Below, in pieces: positions 52,380 to 64,000 of a stretch of 64,000 bases of DNA. The notes under the pieces were generated by a model, which saw only the letters and a list, made by a program, of their open reading frames with translations, was not told the origin of the DNA and did not search any database. Source of the stretch: Posidonia oceanica. Lineage: Eukaryota > Streptophyta > Magnoliopsida > Alismatales > Posidoniaceae. Where the stretch lies: positions 7,192,001 to 7,256,000 of the forward strand of contig JAZBRS010000011.1 of assembly GCA_037176725.1 (NCBI GenBank), written 5' to 3'. Within the stretch, counting starts at the first letter, position 1; every line of letters begins with the position of its first letter. The translations under genes and the position numbers were made by a program.

Positions 52380-55180
52380 TGTAACATCTGTGATCTTTGT
52401 TTACACTTTCAGGCTGAGTTTCTGAATGGCACGTGTTCTTGGCATGGGTGACCCACGTGTTTTGTGGATGCGGTTCACTAGGACGTTTTCTTGGCACGGT
52501 TTACTCACACGTTTTAGTAGTCCAGAGTACTATGGGAGTGAGTCGTGGCTTAGGGATCAGTTACCCCACTTGATTTTGGATTAGTAGTTATAATTTATTT
52601 GAGGATGATTTAAATAGAGATCCTTAGTATGGTTTGTGGTTAATGATGTTGGCTCTATTGAATTTTATTGATAATTAGAAGGATTATCTTAGAAGTATTT
52701 CATTATGATTAATTGGGTCCTTGCACAAGTAGTTTGCATGAGATTATGCAAGTAGTGCATGCTTGATGTCATATGTTAGAGGTGAAGGGCGTAAGTAAAC
52801 ACTTGCCTTGTACTATGTAATTGTTGATGCAAGTGTAATGTTGTGGCTGTTGCCTGGGAGATGTGGTGTTTGTGTGGCGTGCTGTCGCGTATCCCTTTGT
52901 GTGACTTAAGCATGTGGCCATATAAGGAGGAAGGCTACACCTTTCGAGACACACACACCCACTCACGCAACAGAGGAGCTCAGAGAGAAGAAGAAGAGGA
53001 GAAAGGGGCTAGCTGGCCAAGAGAGAGTTGGGCAGAGAGAAAGAAGGCTGTGAAAGGAGAGGGCTTTTTGGAGGAGTTCTAGTTGTTGTCTTTGGCACCG
53101 AAGGAAGCTTTGATCGGAGCATTTTCTCCAATAATCTCCTCTCCGCTGTGTATATGTTGCGTGTAGAGGTGAGTTAGGATCGATTTGGTGTTAGGTTCCT
53201 CTCTTCCCTCTTTGTGTGTGTATTTGATTTTGTTTCTCTGTGCTTTGGTTGCTGTATGAGCTCAAGGTGGTCTGGCCATGCTCGTTTGGAGGTGAGAGCA
53301 GTGGAATCTAGAGGTCCGACGAGGAGGTCGCTGGTGGTTGGAGATGGGTTCACCGTGTCAGTAAGTCGTAAAGCTTGGAATCGAGCTATACGCTTCATCG
53401 AGTGCTTTTAATTGCAATTAGAGATGCAATAATGTTGGTACTTGATAGATCTTGCTGTGTTAATGATTTACAACATTTCTTAGAGGTTTTTGCTAGCATT
53501 AATTGTAATTATTTAGTGGCTTAAGCTCGTGGTTTACTGTTCACAATGATATATGTGAGAATTATTTTATTGATATCTCGAGATTTTGATATCGGATTTC
53601 AGTGATTTAGGAGGTATTGGAAAAATAATTTCAAGATCTTCAAAATGATGTATAGCATAAATTTTTACTATGTCGAATTGAGCTCTGAAATCATGATTTT
53701 CAGTAGCAGGTTTTATGGATTGTGAGTGTTTATTTGTGAACATAAATTGTATATATGCATGTGTTGCTTTCTAAGGCTCTTGTAATAGAATTTGAGCTAT
53801 GTAATTGTTGTAGTCTTGATAAGTTAGTTGTGAGCTTGATTTACAATATTGATTGTAGTGTTTTCAAGCTTGATTTGTGTTTAATGGTGCTTGTTGTGCT
53901 TACAATGACTTTGTTCACTGTGTGAGTAGGCTATCTTCCATTGTCGATATTTTGAGTTTTAGATATCAGATTCTTGTGATTCCAGTTGCATATGATAGAT
54001 TATTTCTAATTCTTCATTTTGATATATTATATGCAAGTTTCTAAGTTTTATGTTAGTCTGTGTGGGTGAAGATGCACCCTGGTCTTGCTTACAGAGCAAC
54101 AGGCACGGGTCAGCTGCACAGTTTTACCATGGGCAGTGCAATAAGGTGCTACGACTAGTGCATTTGTGTGGAGTTTCGAGATGATACTGAAAAGGTTTTC
54201 AAATGATTTTCCGAAAAGAATTTAGAAAGAAATGTGTAAGTTTTACAAAGAGTGTTGGAAAAGGATTTCCGTAGTTTTGGTGGGACCGAGTGGGCCGAAG
54301 CATTCCAAGGTTGGTTGTGAGCTATTTGTCTAAGCTGAGGTCTAAGTGGTTTTCTGTGTTTATATAGGAGACCAAGAGACTAAAGAATTTGGCTAACCTT
54401 CCAAGGATAGTAAATACCTATGATTGATTGTGAGTTATTTACCTAGGCTGAGGACTGAATGATTAGAAAGGACCAAGAGACCAAGGTTGAGGTCTATGTG
54501 ACCGAGAAACCGAAGATAAGGTCAAGGACCGAGAGGCCAAGATTGAGGTCTATGTAACCGAGAAACCGAAGATCAGGTCAAGGACCGAGAGGGCTGATAT
54601 TTTTCGCCGACCTTCTAAGGACGGGTGATACCTCTGACTGGTTGAGTGCTAGTTGCTTAGGCTGAGGTTCAAGAAGTTGTACTGGCGAGATCAAAGGTGA
54701 AAATGTCCTCTGGGTGATCAAGTGCAACAGTCTCGAGAACGTCTAGAGGACAAATACTGTGTGTGTATTGTCCTGTGTGAACTTTTAAGGGTTCTTAGAA
54801 TATGAACTCGAAACAAGGAACTCCTACACAAGGTAGCTTTACCGTGCCAGTGTAATACGTCTTGACGGCTACTTGTAACTAGTGTCGGTCGCTTGGACCC
54901 AAAAACACAACAATTGTATGTGGTGGTGGTTTTGAGATTGAGATTTTTCTGAGTTCCTAATAAGGATTTCATGTTCTAGTCATAGTTTTGAGATATGGTT
55001 TTGTAGCATCGAGATAAGATGCATGTTTTCTGAGGTTTCGGTGTTGTTTAGGATGCATGTCATATTGAGTGAATGCACTATGTTTTCCATGGTTTTACCG
55101 ATGAAGAATCGGATTGTGGCAACCAAAGTGCTGCATGTGCTTGGGTTTCCAATGCAAGAACCCATATGTTAACCTTTTAT
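52380..55180 (+). repeat. Family C-like LTR, right end not found
   Basis: Starts TGTAACATCTGTG after a purine-rich run. TATA box CATATAAGG at 52918-52926 with a purine-rich leader (AGAGAGAAGAAGAAGAGG). 54180-54910 matches the family C LTR at 20130-20770 and the reverse complement of 13200-13730 block by block (GGACCGAGAG, GGGTTCTTAGAATA, AGTGTCGGTCGCTTGGACCC). 54480-54600 has a local duplication (GAGGTCTATGT.ACCGAGAAACCGAAGAT). The expected end ..GGGGGTC.TTACA was not seen before 55640, so it is truncated. Confidence 0.6.
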
Positions 55181-55639
55181 GGCTTTTGATTCGCATTGAG
55201 TTTAATACATGATTTATGTAGTTTCCCATTGAATTGTTCAGGTTTTCCATGGTTTTGTGTTCCTACTACAATTCGTAGGATTGGTGAGGTTTTGCAGGTT
55301 TTGATTTGGTTTTTGGGACGAGTGTGCGCCTTTGTGTTTGCTAGGCAGATAACTGCCCTGTGTTGTGCGTTTGGAACATGCGTGTAGCAAACATGTTTGG
55401 CCCACACATTCCTAGAACATGTTGTGCGTTTCATGTGATTGCTTTTTTCCTTTTTCTGCTTACTCCCCTTCCCTTTTTTTACGTTTAGTTCCTGTTTCAT
55501 CACTTTTAGTAGGCATCTTGCCTATCTATATGATGGTGGTCTTACTTGTTGGCTTTGGATGTTCTTAAATAAGTTCTTTGTGGGAGCATCTCACCTTCAC
55601 TCAAAAAAAGGAAAAAAAGAACAAGTTAAAAAAGGCACT
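55181..55639. other. Stretch between family C-like LTR and LINE end
   Basis: GT-rich, possibly still part of the LTR. Open frames 55196-55387 and 55439-55678 are low-complexity. Nothing recognised. Confidence 0.35.
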
Positions 55640-56170
55640 AATGCCTCTCTTAGTCATCATGAACAAGGCAATAAGTGAAGCCAACTTGCAAATGGCAAGA
55701 AAATGCCAAACTGATCATTTATTTATGGATTGTACGAGTGCAAGGGCATTGTCTCAATGGGATATCTGAGAAGAAATGTGGAGCTATGCATGGATGGCAG
55801 GCAAGATGGAAAAATGTTGGCAAGAGTGGTGGAACATGTGACGAACAGGCAAGCACATTAGTGTGTGGAGAAAGATTCCGGCAGCGATTTGATGGAAAAC
55901 ATGGCTAGAAGCTCCTTCCAAGATTGAAAGAAAAATGTCACCCCCATTTACAAACTTGGCTGAAGGTATCAGGATTACTAAATAACTTTGAGCAAATTTA
56001 TAATCTAGCAGTTGCATTAGTTGAGGATTGCTGTGCTTCTATCTCTTTTTGTTACTTTTTTGTTTGTGCAAGTCTGTTTACTTGGTAGTATAGGTGAGAT
56101 GTGGCTTATTTTGCTGTTTGTTTTGAGTTTGCATCCCTTTGTATTTGTAATACGAATATAATCATATATT
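55640..56170 (+). pseudogene. LINE ORF2 C-terminus and 3' UTR
   Basis: Frame from 55640 has MARKCQTDHLFMDCTSARAL, which carries the C..DHLF..C part of the zf-RVT domain at the end of plant L1-like ORF2. In the following frames CWQEWWNM, KIPAAI.W and TWLEAPSKIE give the W..W..iP..i.W..W.er pattern of that domain up to about 55960. The 3' part (56000-56170) is T/G-rich with TTTGTATTTGTAATACG, like a LINE 3' UTR. No poly-A tail or target duplication was found. Confidence 0.65.
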
Positions 56171-56940
56171 GGTTATTATGGTAGCCTTTGTAATAAGGTT
56201 ATTTACCTTTCACGCATAGGAACACATGGGCAATTCCAAAAGCCCTGCCCCGCCTCAGCTGCTTTGTCATCATAATGCCTGAAACAAAAAAAAATCAGGC
56301 ACCTATTCTCACATAGGTAACATGCTAACTTCTAATTAGAGGGCAGGCTGCATAGCACGACAATAAAACTGTAGTGGGCTGTAACCAATAAACCAGTGCA
56401 TTACCTACAGGGACATAATGGTGCTCCAAGTGAATCTTTGTGGTCTGCAAGACCCTGCTTGGAGGTTATAATGAATTGGAATTAGCTTCTGTAAAATACT
56501 TGTTCTGTGCAAACATATGATTAAAATAGATTGGAAGCAGTCTACAATATGTAAATGGTGAAGGAAAATTGATGGAAATTCTATGTGCAGTTTTAAAATA
56601 GAATGAATATTCACTTCTAATTTCAACTAACAATGTGTATGATTCCTTATTCTTTAAGGAGCTATTCTTTTATTCTCACATTTATAGAGATTTTCTACAG
56701 CAAAAAGTATCTTGCAAACCTGGAGTATCTGTTAGCCAACATCACAGAAGACTGAAAACAAGGTTCATGAATAGATAATGTTATGGGAAAGAAATAACCA
56801 AAAACAAGATAACCATAACTGCTATCATCAATGGAGTAAATCTCATAATACCTGAGAGTGGTGTTGGCCGACTACATGTTTTCTATTCTAGTGCCCCAAG
56901 TTCAAATCCCACTGGGTTCTACTTTGGGTTTTGTACCTAC
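56171..56940. other. Flank left of element B
   Basis: No coding region. At 56861-56940 a stretch with GTTCAAATCCCACTGGG resembles the B box of a tRNA-derived SINE, cut by the LTR at 56941; the A box is not convincing. TTTGTACCTAC just before the LTR gives CCTAC as the 5-base flank. Confidence 0.4.
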
Positions 56941-59103
56941 TGTAGACACTTAAGTTTTACAGTCGCTCATCGGCAGATTTCTCCAAAAGGATGTGCTCTG
57001 GTTGTGGCAGACCTAACCTAACATCCCCAGACCTACCCAACCACAAGTCCAAAGCCCATTGATGGTCTAAACACTCATGGAAATAGACTCAAGAATCATG
57101 CAATAGGCTCTGTAATGGTCATCCCGTGGGTACATACCGCTGGTAACCTCCACTGGAAGCCGCTGCTGGTGACCTCCGTTGGTAGGTATCGCTGTTGAGT
57201 ACCGCGGGACACTACCGCGGATGTCCTGTGTCAGTAGCAGCAGCTGCAAAGGATCATACGGTCCATACATCTTTGGATCATTGATTCCTTGCTTCTCATT
57301 GGCTCGTATGGATCTAGACGTTTACCCAGATTTGCCAAGACCATCGTACTCCTCATCCCAAATCAAATCCCGATCAAATCCTATCATTCAAATCCACACC
57401 AACCATTTCAAAATCTGTTACACATCAACGGCCTTCATGCATTTGAAATCCTATAAAACAGTCCCCCTTCTCCCACGAGAAACCTCTTTCTGGACTCTTG
57501 CTCTCTTGGCAATCTCTCTGGTCTCTCCCTTTGGTTGCCCTCTAATCTTTGGCCTCCCTCGTCACCTTTGGCCTCCCTCGTCACCAGTAGCATTCCTCGA
57601 GCATCGTCAAACCATCCACTAGCCTAACACCCATCCACGAGAGCACACACACACTAAGAGCATCCCTTCACCTCCTCCACCAGAGCCTTCTCGGAGACAG
57701 TGAGAGTGAGCCCTGCACGACCGTCCCAGAGTCTCCACTGCCTCCTCCGTCGTCGACCGAGCACCCACTTCTTGGAGTAGACCGCCAACGTTGGGAAAGA
57801 TATCCGAGCGTCTACACAGGTAAGTATCCATTCCCTTAGCTTAGAAATGCTTTCCTTTAGCTGTGGATGGTTTCCTTGTTGTGAATTATCTGTGTTTTGC
57901 CAAATTTGCTTCTTGTTTTGCATCTCCAGTTCGGTCCGATGATGGGTTCTCCGCCCACATGAGGTCGATGGCCGTTGAATGCGTGGCTCGACCCATCCCG
58001 ACAGATGGCTTTCCTTCTTTGCTTGCATTGCTTAGCCTCTTCCTCCCTTTCATCCTCCAATGCGCTCCAAAGGAGTATCTCGAGCTCATGGCCTCTCCCA
58101 TGGCCGGCCGAGCCCAAGAACTCTGACATGATTCAATGAGGACGAGGAGGGATTGCCTTCGATTTTTTTTACACCTACATTGCATCATCTCCTCTCTCTC
58201 TCTTCCTCTCCACCCACCATAAGCCGTGATTGAGTCCCAGAGGTCCTTGGCCTTCTCCATGGCCGCTGAGCCCATCGAACTCCGACGATGGGTAAACGGA
58301 GGTGGGGAAGACGAGTCAAGCATCCCCCATGTGGTTTCATTGCTCTGTTTTGCTCTTTGATATCCATTCCGGCTTCGCCGATGGTTTCTCGATTGTTTTG
58401 AATCGATTTCATTATGCAAATCGTGCAAGGATGTTCACTATCTGGAAACAGTTTCTATTACGCTTGTTGATACTGCGGCCATGTACTACTGGTATCCACC
58501 GCTGTCTTGTACCGTAGATACCTCCTGCGTATTTACACATCAAAACAGTGCAAATAGAGCACATGTCTTGTTTGCTTAGTTGTTTTTCTTTGGAATTATT
58601 GCTTCTGATTTGCATTTTTTTACATACATCTACATGACATTTGGCATCTAATATCATGACATCAAGACATACATTAAAAACATACATTCATATTTGCAAG
58701 GCATCTCATATTGCACTTAAGGCATACATTTTGGCATTCAATTGCTGACATAGCCACACATGCAAGCGATCAAGCCTAGAAAGACCGTCTCATCGGGCAC
58801 ATGAGGGTGTCTAACTCCTTCCCGATGCGTAACAGGAGTCCTTACCGCAATGACCATTGTGTCTTCATCCATTGGTACAGATTATCATATTTATAATATT
58901 ACATGCATACCATGTTTTGCATCCGATTTTCCTCATCTTCCGATTTAATAAACTAGATGGCGACTCCATTGTCTTATTTTTGTTTTCTTCGCATTTAGTG
59001 TTTTCGAGTCGATTTCTCCTCGGATTCACGACTCCGTCGTGACCTTATCGGCATACGCATTGGCTCTCTGGTCCCGCGTACCACTGTCGCCGGTATGGTC
59101 ACA
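56941..59103 (+). repeat. 5' LTR of element B (2.16 kb)
   Basis: Starts TGTAGACACTTAAG and ends CGGTATGGTCACA, five bases before the primer site. TATA box CTATAAAACAG at 57451; leader 57480-57819 with a consensus donor ACACAG/GTAAGTAT (57820); conserved block at 58805-58846; primer-site look-alike TGGCGACTCCATT at 58958-58970. Long minus frames at 57654-58428 are open, but without family features, and the region is LTR U5 in orientation plus. Confidence 0.8.
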
Positions 59104-60016
59104 GGAACTGGCAACTCCGTTAGGGATACTAGACTCCGACTTTTGCTTCGGCTTTTCCTTGCTTGCTTGACTTTTCGCATTTTTTGCTTTGCCTTACTTA
59201 TTCATGCTTTAATTGCTTGCTTATTGCAATATTGCATGCCTTTTGTATGGTAGATGTTTACTTTACACACATATGCTATGCTACTACACTTGCACATGTC
59301 GTGATTCATGCATTTTGATGTAATGGATGTTTTCCATTTTCACCATCGTGACACAACACTTGCACATGCCTTTTGCTTGATATATGACTGCTTACATGCC
59401 ATGACTCCATGTCTCTTTCCTCTTTTCGCATTTGCCATGTCTAGGAAAATTAGAGACATGCTTGCCTCCCCTTTGGCTTAATCTAAAAGCTACAAAAGAG
59501 CAAAACAACACCTAGACACAACTAGAGTCAAATCTGCAATTCTCCCCACTGGCTTAATAAAATGCAAATAAAAGACAGCATATTTGCATGAATGAGCATT
59601 TAGAAGCATGCATCTTCTCTTCTCTTGAATCCACCCACTCAGTCTAAGAATGATAGTCTCGATTTCTCGTTCTATGGCTTAACGTGGGACGAGTTGTAAG
59701 TCTGTCCCCCTTTGTCCGAGGTTGCGTCGGTGTTAGTAGAAGATACAACCCATGTTTTGACAGGATCGAGGCTCCTAACACACCACCTGTTCACTACCTG
59801 AGCTTTAGCCAGGATTTAGACGGAGATCTACTTTCTATCCTAAGTCAATAACCTACACCCATGAGCGTATCCGAGTAGGCAACCTACTCAAAACATACAT
59901 GTACAGTGAGAGAGCGCATGTTAGGACATTCATCAGCATGTGTACCATTCATACCACCATAACAACCAGCATTGTGTCTTCTGTCCAGTTGACCTGTTGT
60001 TTTTACCCGCTTACAG
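57820..60016 (+). other. Predicted intron from LTR leader to gag (element B)
   Basis: Donor CACAG/GTAAGTAT at 57819/57820 matches the plant consensus fully. Acceptor: pyrimidine-rich TTGTTTTTACCCGCTTACAG ends at 60016. Removing the 2197 bases would join the leader directly to the region 165 bases before the gag ATG and take out the primer site. The same pair is placed alike in element A (donor in its 3' LTR at 9107, acceptor at 1731). Inference from sequence only. Confidence 0.45.
59109..59126 (+). promoter_or_regulatory. Primer-binding site of element B
   Basis: TGGCAACTCCGTTAGGGA five bases after the LTR end. Differs from element A's site (738) at four or so positions. Confidence 0.75.
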
Positions 60017-60181
60017 GTAAGTGTGAGGTACTCAACCGGAACTCGAGCGTTTCTGTCACGAACATCTCCCCGTGGTCTTCCTTCCTTCCCAGACTATCCG
60101 TCGCCTTCGACGATAGCTCATCTTAAGTCTCGTGCGTCTACTTTTCGCCGTAACCCCATCTGTACCCATTCGGTGTCAGCT

Positions 60182-62496
60182 ATGGCCTAGCATGCGAGCA
60201 AGTCTCTTCCTACTATTGCTCGGGAGGAGATCCCGATTTCGGTCCCTCCGTCTCTCGCTTTGACTGCTACTGCTTCCCCTTCCTTTCATACATTCCGCTT
60301 CAGGATGCATGATGATCCTCTGCTTACTCCAGGACAACAGCAGACCTTAGTCCATCTGGAGCCTATCACCGAATCTATTACGGTGGAGCCCGTCACAAAA
60401 TCTATTATGGTGACCGCCACTTGTGCTCCAGAAACGCCACCCGTCGTTCCTTCCCTGGGCCTTTCTGTTTAAGAAATTCAACCAGCTGTGGTTATCTCTG
60501 CTATAAGGTCTCTCCCTTTCGGCTCTTTTGCTTTCGTGCCTGCTTTAACAGCCATCCATTTGCATTATGGCTCGTCCTTCGATGGGTCCCCTGCCAGACA
60601 AGTGCAGCATCTGAAGGCTCTAGCGCAGAGGCTATGAGGCTACGAGGCATAGCCTTTTCCCTCGATCCTACTTCGATCGCCCCTTTTCTTCCAACCCCTG
60701 AGGTTCCAATACAGCCCATTTTAGCTTTGCAAGCTCACTTTACTACAATTCCATCCTTACCATCGCCCCAGTTCCTCACAGCTTCGAAGATAAAGGCGTC
60801 ATTTCTGCCTTCTACACTTACACAGCACTATGCACAGCATGCAACTTCATCACTTGGTCACCAGTCCCCAGGATTGGCAGGAACGCAGCACCCACTAAGT
60901 CCGTTGCCCAGGACCGTGCCGGTGCAACAGCTGCTGCTCCCACACACTGCACGATACACCGCACATGCTATGTATTCATCCCCTTTGCATCAACAGATTT
61001 AGATCCTAGCATGCATATCACCACACTCTGCACTTTTGCACAGGTACGCTGGCCCTCACGTCTCGACACTAGGTGGCGTGATAGTGGATCTGGAGGAACA
61101 CCTAAATGCGACCCATACGGTTTTTACGGCACCTACCCCAACAGCATCAGTCTCATCAGCAGCAACCCCAGACGCCCTCCTTACCAGGGTCGACGATCTG
61201 AAAAAAGTACTACATCTAGTGCAGAACGGGGACCACCAATCCTACCAATTTTGGACCTCTGTTACTTCCCAGAGACAGCACTTCCTGCGAATTTTTATAT
61301 CCTAGAATTCAAAAAATACAATGGTAGAGGTTGCTCAATCTCCCATCTAAAGGCATACTACAGCGGCCTTGCTCAGCTTTAAGCTGACGAAATACTGTAG
61401 ATAAGCTTGTTCCAGAAGAGTCTGACGGGACTTGCTCTCAAATGGTTCACATCTCTCAACATAGCCACCATCAAGACTTGGAATGACCTTAGCCAGGCAT
61501 TTCTGAAGCAATACTCCTTCAACCTCGACTTCATCCATAAACGCGAGGATCTTATCGCAATCCAGCAGAAACCCCACGAACCATTTGGTGAGTAAGTTGA
61601 TCGTTGATGCATCCTAGCCTCTTAGGTCAGGGATAGACCCTCGGACGAGGAATCTATCAAGATCATCATCAAAAGAGCACAACCAACGACTAAGCATACA
61701 GCTAATCACTAGCTTTGTATCGCTGATCCGGGCCAACGCTCGTGTGGAAAGCTTACTGCGAAATGAAAATTTCCTTGCACTTACTGCATTCGTAAAGCAG
61801 GCCACTGCCTCCAACTCCTCTGGCAACAGCAACAACAACAGCGACAACAAAAGCAACAACGGCTCCGACAACTACTACAAGAAGCCAACCATCGCATACA
61901 TCAATTCTCCTGCAGAGTCTGCCGATGCAGTGAACCAACCAGGCCGTACTCTGTTTGCATGTGCACCTAGCTCTCCACACACTACACAGAACACCACCAC
62001 CGTCTACCTAGTGCATCACATCGCACCAGCTCAGCAAGGACGACAACCATGGCAAAGACGGCCCTGCCACAAGGAAAGTGAATTCACTTCAATAGCTGAA
62101 CCGCTAAGCGTCATCTTTCCCAAGGTTGCGTCGCTCCTGCAACTCCCAGAGATTAATCCACCATCAGACCACCATCTATAGTAGTATAACACGAACCTAT
62201 TTTGCAAGTTCCAACGAGTTGGAAGGCACTCGACAAACAAATGCTTCACTCTCTGGAATACTGTCCAGGATTTGATTAACAATGGGACCATTATCGTCAA
62301 CACACAAGAGGCAGCACACATATATGCACCTGCACAGACTAGTACAACCAACCTATCCCCGTCTGAGCCCGCATGTTCCGAGGATGCCAAGACTTCGAGG
62401 GTTTATCTTCTCTCTCCTGTCCTTGCCGATTCCAACCCTTCCCCGATAGATCCTTCTAATCACATCGATGTGGTTTCCTTTCCCGTCCATTCCTAA
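60182..62496 (+). pseudogene. Degraded gag of element B (Tat/Ogre type)
   Basis: ATG at 60182, followed after one codon by TAG. The variable N-terminal region (60182-61005) matches element A in shifting frames (EEIPISVPPSLAL, then SLDPTSIAPFLPTPE and LPRTVPVQQLLLPHTA). The capsid core 61190-61750 has FKKYNGRGCSISHLKAYYSG, LKWFTSLNIATIKTWND and KREDLIAIQQKPHEPFGE with stops at 61381, 61593 and others. 61744-62181 is open in another frame: an Asn/Ser-rich linker, then EPLSVIFPKVASLLQL. After two stops the zinc-knuckle block follows (FCKFQRVGRHSTNKCFTL then VQDLINNG, 62200-62290), with two Cys and the His kept. The tail stays open to 62496. Not functional. Confidence 0.85.
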
Positions 62497-64000
62497 CTCC
62501 ATCCACAGGGGGACCCGACCGAGAGTTTGCCAGTCTACCGAACGCTAGTCTGACTCTGCGAGAGCAAACACCCTGGATCCCAACAAGAGACACAGATCAG
62601 CAATAACACAAGCAGTGCTAGTCTCAACAATCACAGCAATACTGCCAACACAATCAACAACAGTTAAGCAACAAGCAGCAGAGACCGGAGTTGTATCATT
62701 TTATCTGTTTCTTCATTGCTTTCTTTTCCTTTCAAAATGCAAAAACACAAAAAAATCAAAAGATCAAAAAGATAAAAAAATCTAAAAACAATCAAAATAT
62801 TTGCATGCCAACATTACCCGATGACGAAAATCGGAAAAGCTAGCCTGCTTCAAGGAGAGGACTATCCTTTCTCAATTGACGCTACCTAAATGATTAAATA
62901 AATGAGGGAGCCACAATCCACCGAGAGTAAGACGAAGTGTCTAAACTCCATAAGGAGCCTACACCTCCTAGAGGGAAACAAACTGTTAAAGCAACTGAGA
63001 GAGTGAACCTAAAAATACACATATCTGTATGGATATAAAAGAACAATGAAGATAAAAGGCGAAGACAAAAGTCAATCCTAAAGAGGGACGTATAGAGTAG
63101 CTTTATCCCCACCAAACTTTAAAGAGGAGTCCGAGCATGTGTCTAGGCAGCCTACATCTCCAAAAGGACTAGCCACCCCTTTTTGCAATAAAAGCTTCCA
63201 GCCTAGATCAGGCGCCTATTACCTCTAAGCCTGGGATAGAGTGAATCCAAGCATCCATAAGAAAGCAAAAGAGAAAAATCTCCAAAGAGCAGGTGTAGGG
63301 CCTAAGGAGTTTGACATGGAGCTCGATCCATCACCCACAGAGAGCATAAGCACCACTACCTACCAATGAGAGCCACTCACAGCTTATGAGTCCTGGTAAG
63401 GTCTATTGAGTCGAGGACATCCTCCTCCTTTTCAACAAGCATGAATACTTTCTAGCATAACTGAGGGCAAACAAACAATAAGAATCACTCATAATAAGCT
63501 AGCTTACTTATGATTAGAACTCTCTTGCTTGCTTATGCATAACCCCACAGGTTCTATTCTAGCATTTCCGACCAAAGGCATGTCAGCTCCTTTGTGGTCA
63601 GAGCAATGGCAAAACAAGCTTGCTACAACCAACATTGCAGACTTTACATCTTTAACCAGGAGATGCCCTGTAAGGGAAAGACCGTTCCAAGAAGCCCAGC
63701 AGAGAATTACACGTCCAGAATAGCAAACTACAGGCATTCAATACCCCACAAGCACTTGACATGGACAACAAACGTATAGCAAACAATGGCTTTCTCTCAA
63801 CAAGCAGCCAGCATTGAGCATGCCCACCTTCAGAGGCGAACATTAGCAAACATCATCGAGTGCCTCAACCAGCATTCAACAACAGTCCAGGGTGCACCTG
63901 CAGACAAGACTCATCCCTGGCTCAATCGGCTAAAACCAACCGACTTGGCCCCCCTACATTCTATCTCTCTATCTCTCATTCGCCCATGAAGCGAACCTAT
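62497..64000. other. Internal region of element B after gag
   Basis: 1.5 kb with no pol motif. Contains an A-rich run (62740-62800) and purine-rich phrases of the type AAAAGAGAAAAATC. Open frames at 63529-63723 and 63786-63989 show no family features. The GGGCTGGCAGCCC hairpins of element A do not occur in this part. Confidence 0.55.

Larger units (their letters stand above)
56941..64000 (+). mobile_element. Element B: second Tat/Ogre-type gag element (right end outside window)
   Basis: Complete 5' LTR (56941-59103), primer site, and internal region collinear with element A: 59450-59620 aligns with 1160-1300, 59620-59960 with 1330-1680, and gag 60182-62496 with 1876-4346. After gag no protease or reverse transcriptase appears in the remaining 1.5 kb, and an A-rich run (62740-62800) matches the A-rich run after gag in element A (4540-4590). 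It is therefore probably also gag-only, but the window ends before its 3' LTR. Confidence 0.8.

Noticed and set aside
56861..56940. tRNA-derived SINE
   Set aside because: Only a B-box-like GTTCAAATCC is seen; no good A box, no 3' tail, and the stretch is cut by the LTR.
57654..58428. Long minus-strand open frames in the LTR of element B
   Set aside because: They lie inside a well-bounded plus-oriented LTR, have no family features and overlap each other in different frames.

Overview
The window looks like repeat-rich, gene-poor nuclear DNA from a flowering plant, most likely a eudicot. It is AT-rich and made almost entirely of nested, decayed transposable elements: Ty3/gypsy (Tat/Ogre-type and a TGTAACGACC family with an initiator-Met-tRNA primer site), Ty1/copia (including a SIRE-like LTR), LINE fragments and the end of a CACTA DNA transposon. 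Degraded relics of plant gene families (a FAR1-related protein and an F-box-like protein) lie between them. I found no intact gene, rRNA, tRNA or CRISPR. A legume is possible from the mix of families, but that is a guess. All calls are from reading the bases; none was checked against a database.

Layout. 1-603: unassigned. 604-11824: non-autonomous Tat/Ogre-type element A, with a 5' LTR remnant (604-734), primer site (738), degraded gag (1876-4346), a 3.7 kb non-coding tail with arrays of short hairpins, and a 3.8 kb 3' LTR (8045-11824). It sits in a LINE ORF1-like sequence (minus strand, 11825-12705) that also took an LTR of gypsy family C (minus, 12706-13730). 13735-15473: minus-strand Tat LTR without an internal region. 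15525-24385: family C array, LTR end - internal - full LTR - internal - LTR start, with no pol. 24386-27037: 3' end of a SIRE-like copia element. 27038-28434: CACTA 3' part. 28435-30740: minus-strand gypsy gag beside an LTR-like stretch. 31711-32515: F-box-like relic. 33310-35280: FAR1-related relic (minus). 37190-40275: copia element 1 (plus), cut off before reverse transcriptase. 41230-41545: unrecognised exon-like stretch. 42013-43773: Tat solo LTR. 44890-45190: LINE ORF2 fragment. 45721-49933: copia element 2 (minus) with degraded integrase, reverse transcriptase and RNase H. 49958-51424: short non-autonomous LTR element with a perfect 5-bp target duplication. 52380 to about 55180: another family C-like LTR. 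55640-56170: LINE 3' end. 56941 to the window end: second Tat/Ogre-type element B, with a complete 5' LTR (56941-59103), primer site (59109) and gag (60182-62496).

Function. Elements A and B share the same plan: a long LTR, a primer site beginning TGGCRAYTCC, a splice-acceptor-like site, a long variable N-terminal region, a conserved capsid core and a degenerate zinc knuckle. No protease, reverse transcriptase or integrase is seen afterwards. They look like gag-only Tat-lineage elements that would depend on a full-length relative. The most unusual signals are the covarying hairpin pairs in the tail of element A, a splice donor kept at the end of the leader in four diverged Tat LTRs with a matching acceptor before gag, and a primer-site look-alike inside every Tat LTR.
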